The notes below the pieces were generated by a model, which saw only the letters and a program-made list of their open reading frames with translations, was not told where the DNA came from and did not search any database. Positions 60,852-64,000 of a stretch of 64,000 bases of DNA are shown in pieces. Numbering within the stretch: position 1 is the first letter of the stretch; every line of letters starts with the position of its first letter. The position numbers and the translations under genes were made by a program. The stretch comes from Synanceia verrucosa. Lineage: Eukaryota > Chordata > Actinopteri > Perciformes > Synanceiidae. The stretch is taken from contig CM056567.1 in NCBI GenBank assembly GCA_029721515.1, positions 5,097,507-5,161,506 on the forward strand. The letters run 5' to 3'.

Positions 60852-61838
60852 CTTTTGGCCACAGATCTCAATTTTTTTTCAATGTGGGAAAACGTGTCCA
60901 AAAAAACTTCCAGACGACTTTGTGTGTTCACAATCCTGCAGCTCAAAGTGACGGTGGAGAGCCTGAGAGCGCACGGTGGACTGACGCTTGAGTGTCGGTG
61001 ATACCGGATAGAAAACGGTCCGAGCGGCTCCAGAGCTGCAGTTTATCTCACACAAATAGTCACTCTCGCGAGCAGGTGGAGCATCGGTGCGAAAACTGGC
61101 GTCTCCCCGTGAGGAAACACGTCACGGCTCAAGATCTTGACGGCGAGCGAAGGCGCACGGATAAACTGGCGGACTGCTCCTTTACAGAGAGAGAGCGAGG
61201 GAGAGGAGGGGAGAGGAAGCATCTCTGAGGCATTAATGTTATACATGTAAAGAAGTGTGTGATGGAGACACAAACTGACGCTGCACTTATGTCTAATAAA
61301 CCTATAAGAGACCTCAGGTTCAGTGCGCGCAATTAGAGCTGATCCTTTGAGCATAAAATCTTAATTAAGGTGAATCGCCCTCCCTCTCTGAGGCCCAGCT
61401 CCCCTTTATTGGACGGTGTGTGGTTACTGTGTATGTGTGTATGTAGCTACGTGTGTGTGTGTGTGTGTGTGTCATTTGGTGAGAGGCAGATAAAGACAGA
61501 TGACCACAGCAGCATATATAGAGAAGAATTGTTTCAGTGAATCTGCAGGTGAAGATAACCAACCCATACAGAGTACCAGTACATGCAGGATCCACACCAC
61601 TAAACCTAACGCTGAAACCTATAAAAACGGTATACACACACACAATACAGGTTATCAGCGTCCACATGTTTCCTTTAAATCAATAAAAGTGCTTGCTCAC
61701 ATATATAAGCTGTTGCATTCCCTGATACATGTTTGGAGCATTTTTTATCTACAGTGAATGTATAATATTTGGAGGTTGCAAGTTCATTCTTGACCTTGAC
61801 CACCATCTGGTAGCTGTTCTTGAGCTCTCACACAGGAA

Positions 61839-61919
61839 AGAATGGAAATTAAGGTTTCATGACACCTGTCCATCTTCTTCAGCAGATGGACAGGTGTCAT
61901 GAAACCTTAATTTCCATTC
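61839..61919. repeat. Perfect 36-bp inverted repeat with 8-nt loop
   Basis: The left arm 61840-61875 is the exact reverse complement of 61884-61919, with loop 61876-61883. There is no mismatch in the stem. Confidence 0.95.
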
Positions 61920-63058
61920 AAATCCTTTAGTTACATGAAAACAAAAGTATCAGGACTACAATGTAAAATTACTCCATGCATAAAAAGTCCTTATCATTGG
62001 GTTATTACAGTATTACAAATGTGGGATAAATAAATGTTTGTCTTATTGTCTTGTTGTTGTTTGAGCTGATTTTGGTTATTTTTCTTGAGTCTTGTATTTA
62101 TCTTTTGGCCTTTAAAATGTCATAGTAAGAAATGTCCCTAATAATTGACATTTCCTACAAACGAAAAGCAGAAACGCTTCATAGCCTTGATCTATAACAG
62201 TATACCATATTTTATAAGCTCATCATGTATTGTACAGTACATTTTTAATTTACAAAGAATCAAAGTAAAGTAATTATAGCTGGAGTAAAACCATCAGCCT
62301 CTGATTAGAAGTGGAGTGGAGGTGTAATGTGGCACTTCAAATACCACTAATTTACATTTAAAGTACTTGTACTTGAGTAACTCAGCTGCTTTCAACTACT
62401 GGAGCTTATTTTGGCGTTGTTCTTCTATTCTGTCTCTGTTCAAAACAAAAGGAGATGAAAAAGGAAAGAAGGAGGAGAGAAGATGAAAACATTTGGAGTG
62501 AAATACTTTATTTCTGCTTACTGCTGCAGGAAAGCTGTAAAGAGAAAACTGACGACATGGCAGACGGGAACAATGTGTGTTCACATGCTCAGGATACAGG
62601 ATTGGATAGAAAATCCTTAAGGAGTGGCACCTCTGTTGAGGATTCACACATACTCATCTTTCTCCATTACTTTCTTTCACATCCCACCTTTCCATTATCA
62701 TAATCCTCCTCGGAGTCCACCATGCTGCCTCATCTTCACTGATATTTTTCCATTTCAGTCACCGTTCTCCACACCCCCCCGCTTTCACCTCTCATACCAT
62801 TACCTTCCTGCTCAGAGGGTCAGCATGAGGGGATTTAAGGTGGACTGGGATCCTGACTCATGCTCGGGGAAGGGTTTATTTCTGGAGAGGTCATAGAGTA
62901 GAGATTGCGTGGAGGAAAGAGACAGTGATTCACACCTGCACCATCTCCGAGAGCGCTGGTGAGAATTATGTTTGCTGCAGGTGTCCTTCACACAGGTGTG
63001 CAATCTCACAGGACTTCCAGTGAACACACTCATCAGACGATCTGTGTGGTGGAAGTAA

Positions 63059-63087
63059 ACACACACACACACACACACACACACACC
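63059..63087. repeat. (CA)n microsatellite
   Basis: About 14 CA units, uninterrupted. Confidence 0.95.
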
Positions 63088-63523
63088 AACCACAGGATCA
63101 CTCTGAGTGTGTGTCAGACCATGACTTTCCATATGAGGCATGTCCTGTTGGGATGAGGTGTAGTGCAAGTGTGTGACTGACTCAGAGGAAATCATTGGTC
63201 ATACTGGTGCAGCCCAGGGACAAGATGGTGGTGGTGGTGGTGGTACGGCTTTGTCTCCATGGCAATATCCTCCATGAGGAGTAGGGAGTCCAGGAACAGC
63301 TTTGAAAGCCAAGAGTTGAAGCTGCATGTAAGGGGAAAGAGTCTGAGAGAAATGATCGATGTGTTTGTGTCGCTGTCCTGTGAGAAAAGTGGATTTTTTC
63401 CTTTTCTTGTAACAAAAGTAAAAAGAAAAATAACCTCTGGCCAGAGTAAAAAAAAAATCTGTTGCCGCTTTAATCCTTTGGTGTAGTTGTAAACTGCTTT
63501 AGCTCAGCCCAAATGTCACTCTG

Positions 63524-64000
63524 AAGCCTGGTTTATGCTTCTGCGTCGCGGCGACGGCGTAGCTACGGCATAGACCCGACGCCGTCGTTGAGTATTCAAA
63601 GCTCTACGTCGAGGGAACGTGTTGCTCTGCAATTCACCGCCTAGCTGCTAGGGGTGTGTGTCTGTGTCTTTGTGTGGCTTCTGAGGGCTCATGTCGGATT
63701 CCTTGGTTTTCTTCCGACAGTAAACAATGACAACTGAGATGGAGCGGGTGTTTCTGGAGATGGAGGTCATAAAAATTGAAAAAGAAATGCCGTTACTACA
63801 AATGTTGAAGCACAGAAGACGTTTGCAGAGGTGGTTTGTCCGACCATTCCGTACTGCTCGTGCCGCTCCACAAATAGCGGTGATGTTGAGCTGTTGACCG
63901 GAAAAGCAACCACCCGAAATTACGTTCTGGGCGGACCAATCACAGTCCTTGCCAATGACGTCTCAACGCGTTGACGTGACGCGTAGTCAGGATTTTTTGG
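63524..64000 (+). mobile_element. PIF/Harbinger-like element, partial at window edge
   Basis: It starts GCCTGGTTTATGCTTCTGCG, a motif I recall from fish Harbinger ends, followed by CG-rich sequence. An ORF at 63727-63897 (56 codons) reads MTTEMERVFLEMEV... and includes HRRRLQRWFVRPFRTAR, similar to the basic Trp/Arg segment near the N-terminus of Harbinger transposases. The frame stops soon after, so this is probably a deletion derivative. GACGCGTAGTCAGGATTTTT at the window end may be the opposite terminus, imperfectly inverted. Confidence 0.5.

Larger units (their letters stand above)
60852..63523. other. Upstream region of susd5
   Basis: The first 300 bp are GC-richer and probably hold the susd5 promoter and 5' UTR. 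Further on are a perfect inverted repeat at 61839-61920, a (TG)n tract near 61450 and a (CA)n tract at 63059-63087. No coding exon could be supported. Confidence 0.5.

Noticed and set aside
1..64000. CRISPR arrays, operons or other prokaryotic systems
   Set aside because: The sequence is clearly intron-containing vertebrate DNA; tandem repeats present are micro- and minisatellites.

Overview
The window is vertebrate nuclear DNA, most likely from a teleost fish. It shows multi-exon genes with GT-AG introns, TTAA-flanked miniature transposons, (CA)n and (TA)n microsatellites, LINE 3' tails and a Harbinger-like element typical of fish. Within it I could assemble five protein-coding genes by hand. 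In all of them the splice phases close without a leftover base, except the unresolved 5' end of the leftmost gene.

Left half (about 2.1-32.7 kb, minus strand). Two neighbouring genes, called here gene A (2161-6247) and gene B (9419-32411), encode proteins I do not recognise. Both consist of one repeated module: a linker ending in a Pro-hydrophobic-Gly motif, a matrin/U1-like zinc finger (C-x2-C-x11-H-x5-H), an 'HP' helical exon, a 19-residue exon almost always 58 nt long, and a basic or charged exon. Gene B has 47 coding exons, 8 fingers and about 2257 residues. Gene A has 2 fingers and about 780 residues. Both end in a long low-complexity exon. This pair is the best candidate for something undescribed.

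Middle (36.0-48.1 kb). fkbp9 (minus strand, 10 exons, 566 aa, four PPIase domains, two EF-hands, HDEL) and crtap (plus strand, 7 exons, 408 aa) stand head to head about 1.08 kb apart. Both are ER proteins; CRTAP belongs to the collagen prolyl 3-hydroxylation complex, and FKBP9 is a prolyl isomerase of the same compartment.

Right part (51.7-60.9 kb, minus strand). susd5 (5 exons, 805 aa) has a signal peptide, Link domain, sushi domain, transmembrane segment and short tail. It also has a roughly 187-residue Asp/His-rich tract that I do not recall from mammalian SUSD5. crtap and susd5 converge tail to tail, a linkage I recall from human 3p22.

The rest is introns and intergenic DNA with repeats: six copies of a TTAA MITE (five inside gene B introns), a SINE-like dispersed repeat, LTR-like sequence, three LINE tails in susd5 introns, a 15-bp minisatellite, a perfect 36-bp hairpin upstream of susd5, and a Harbinger-type element at the right edge. 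All gene models are manual translations; none was checked against a database.
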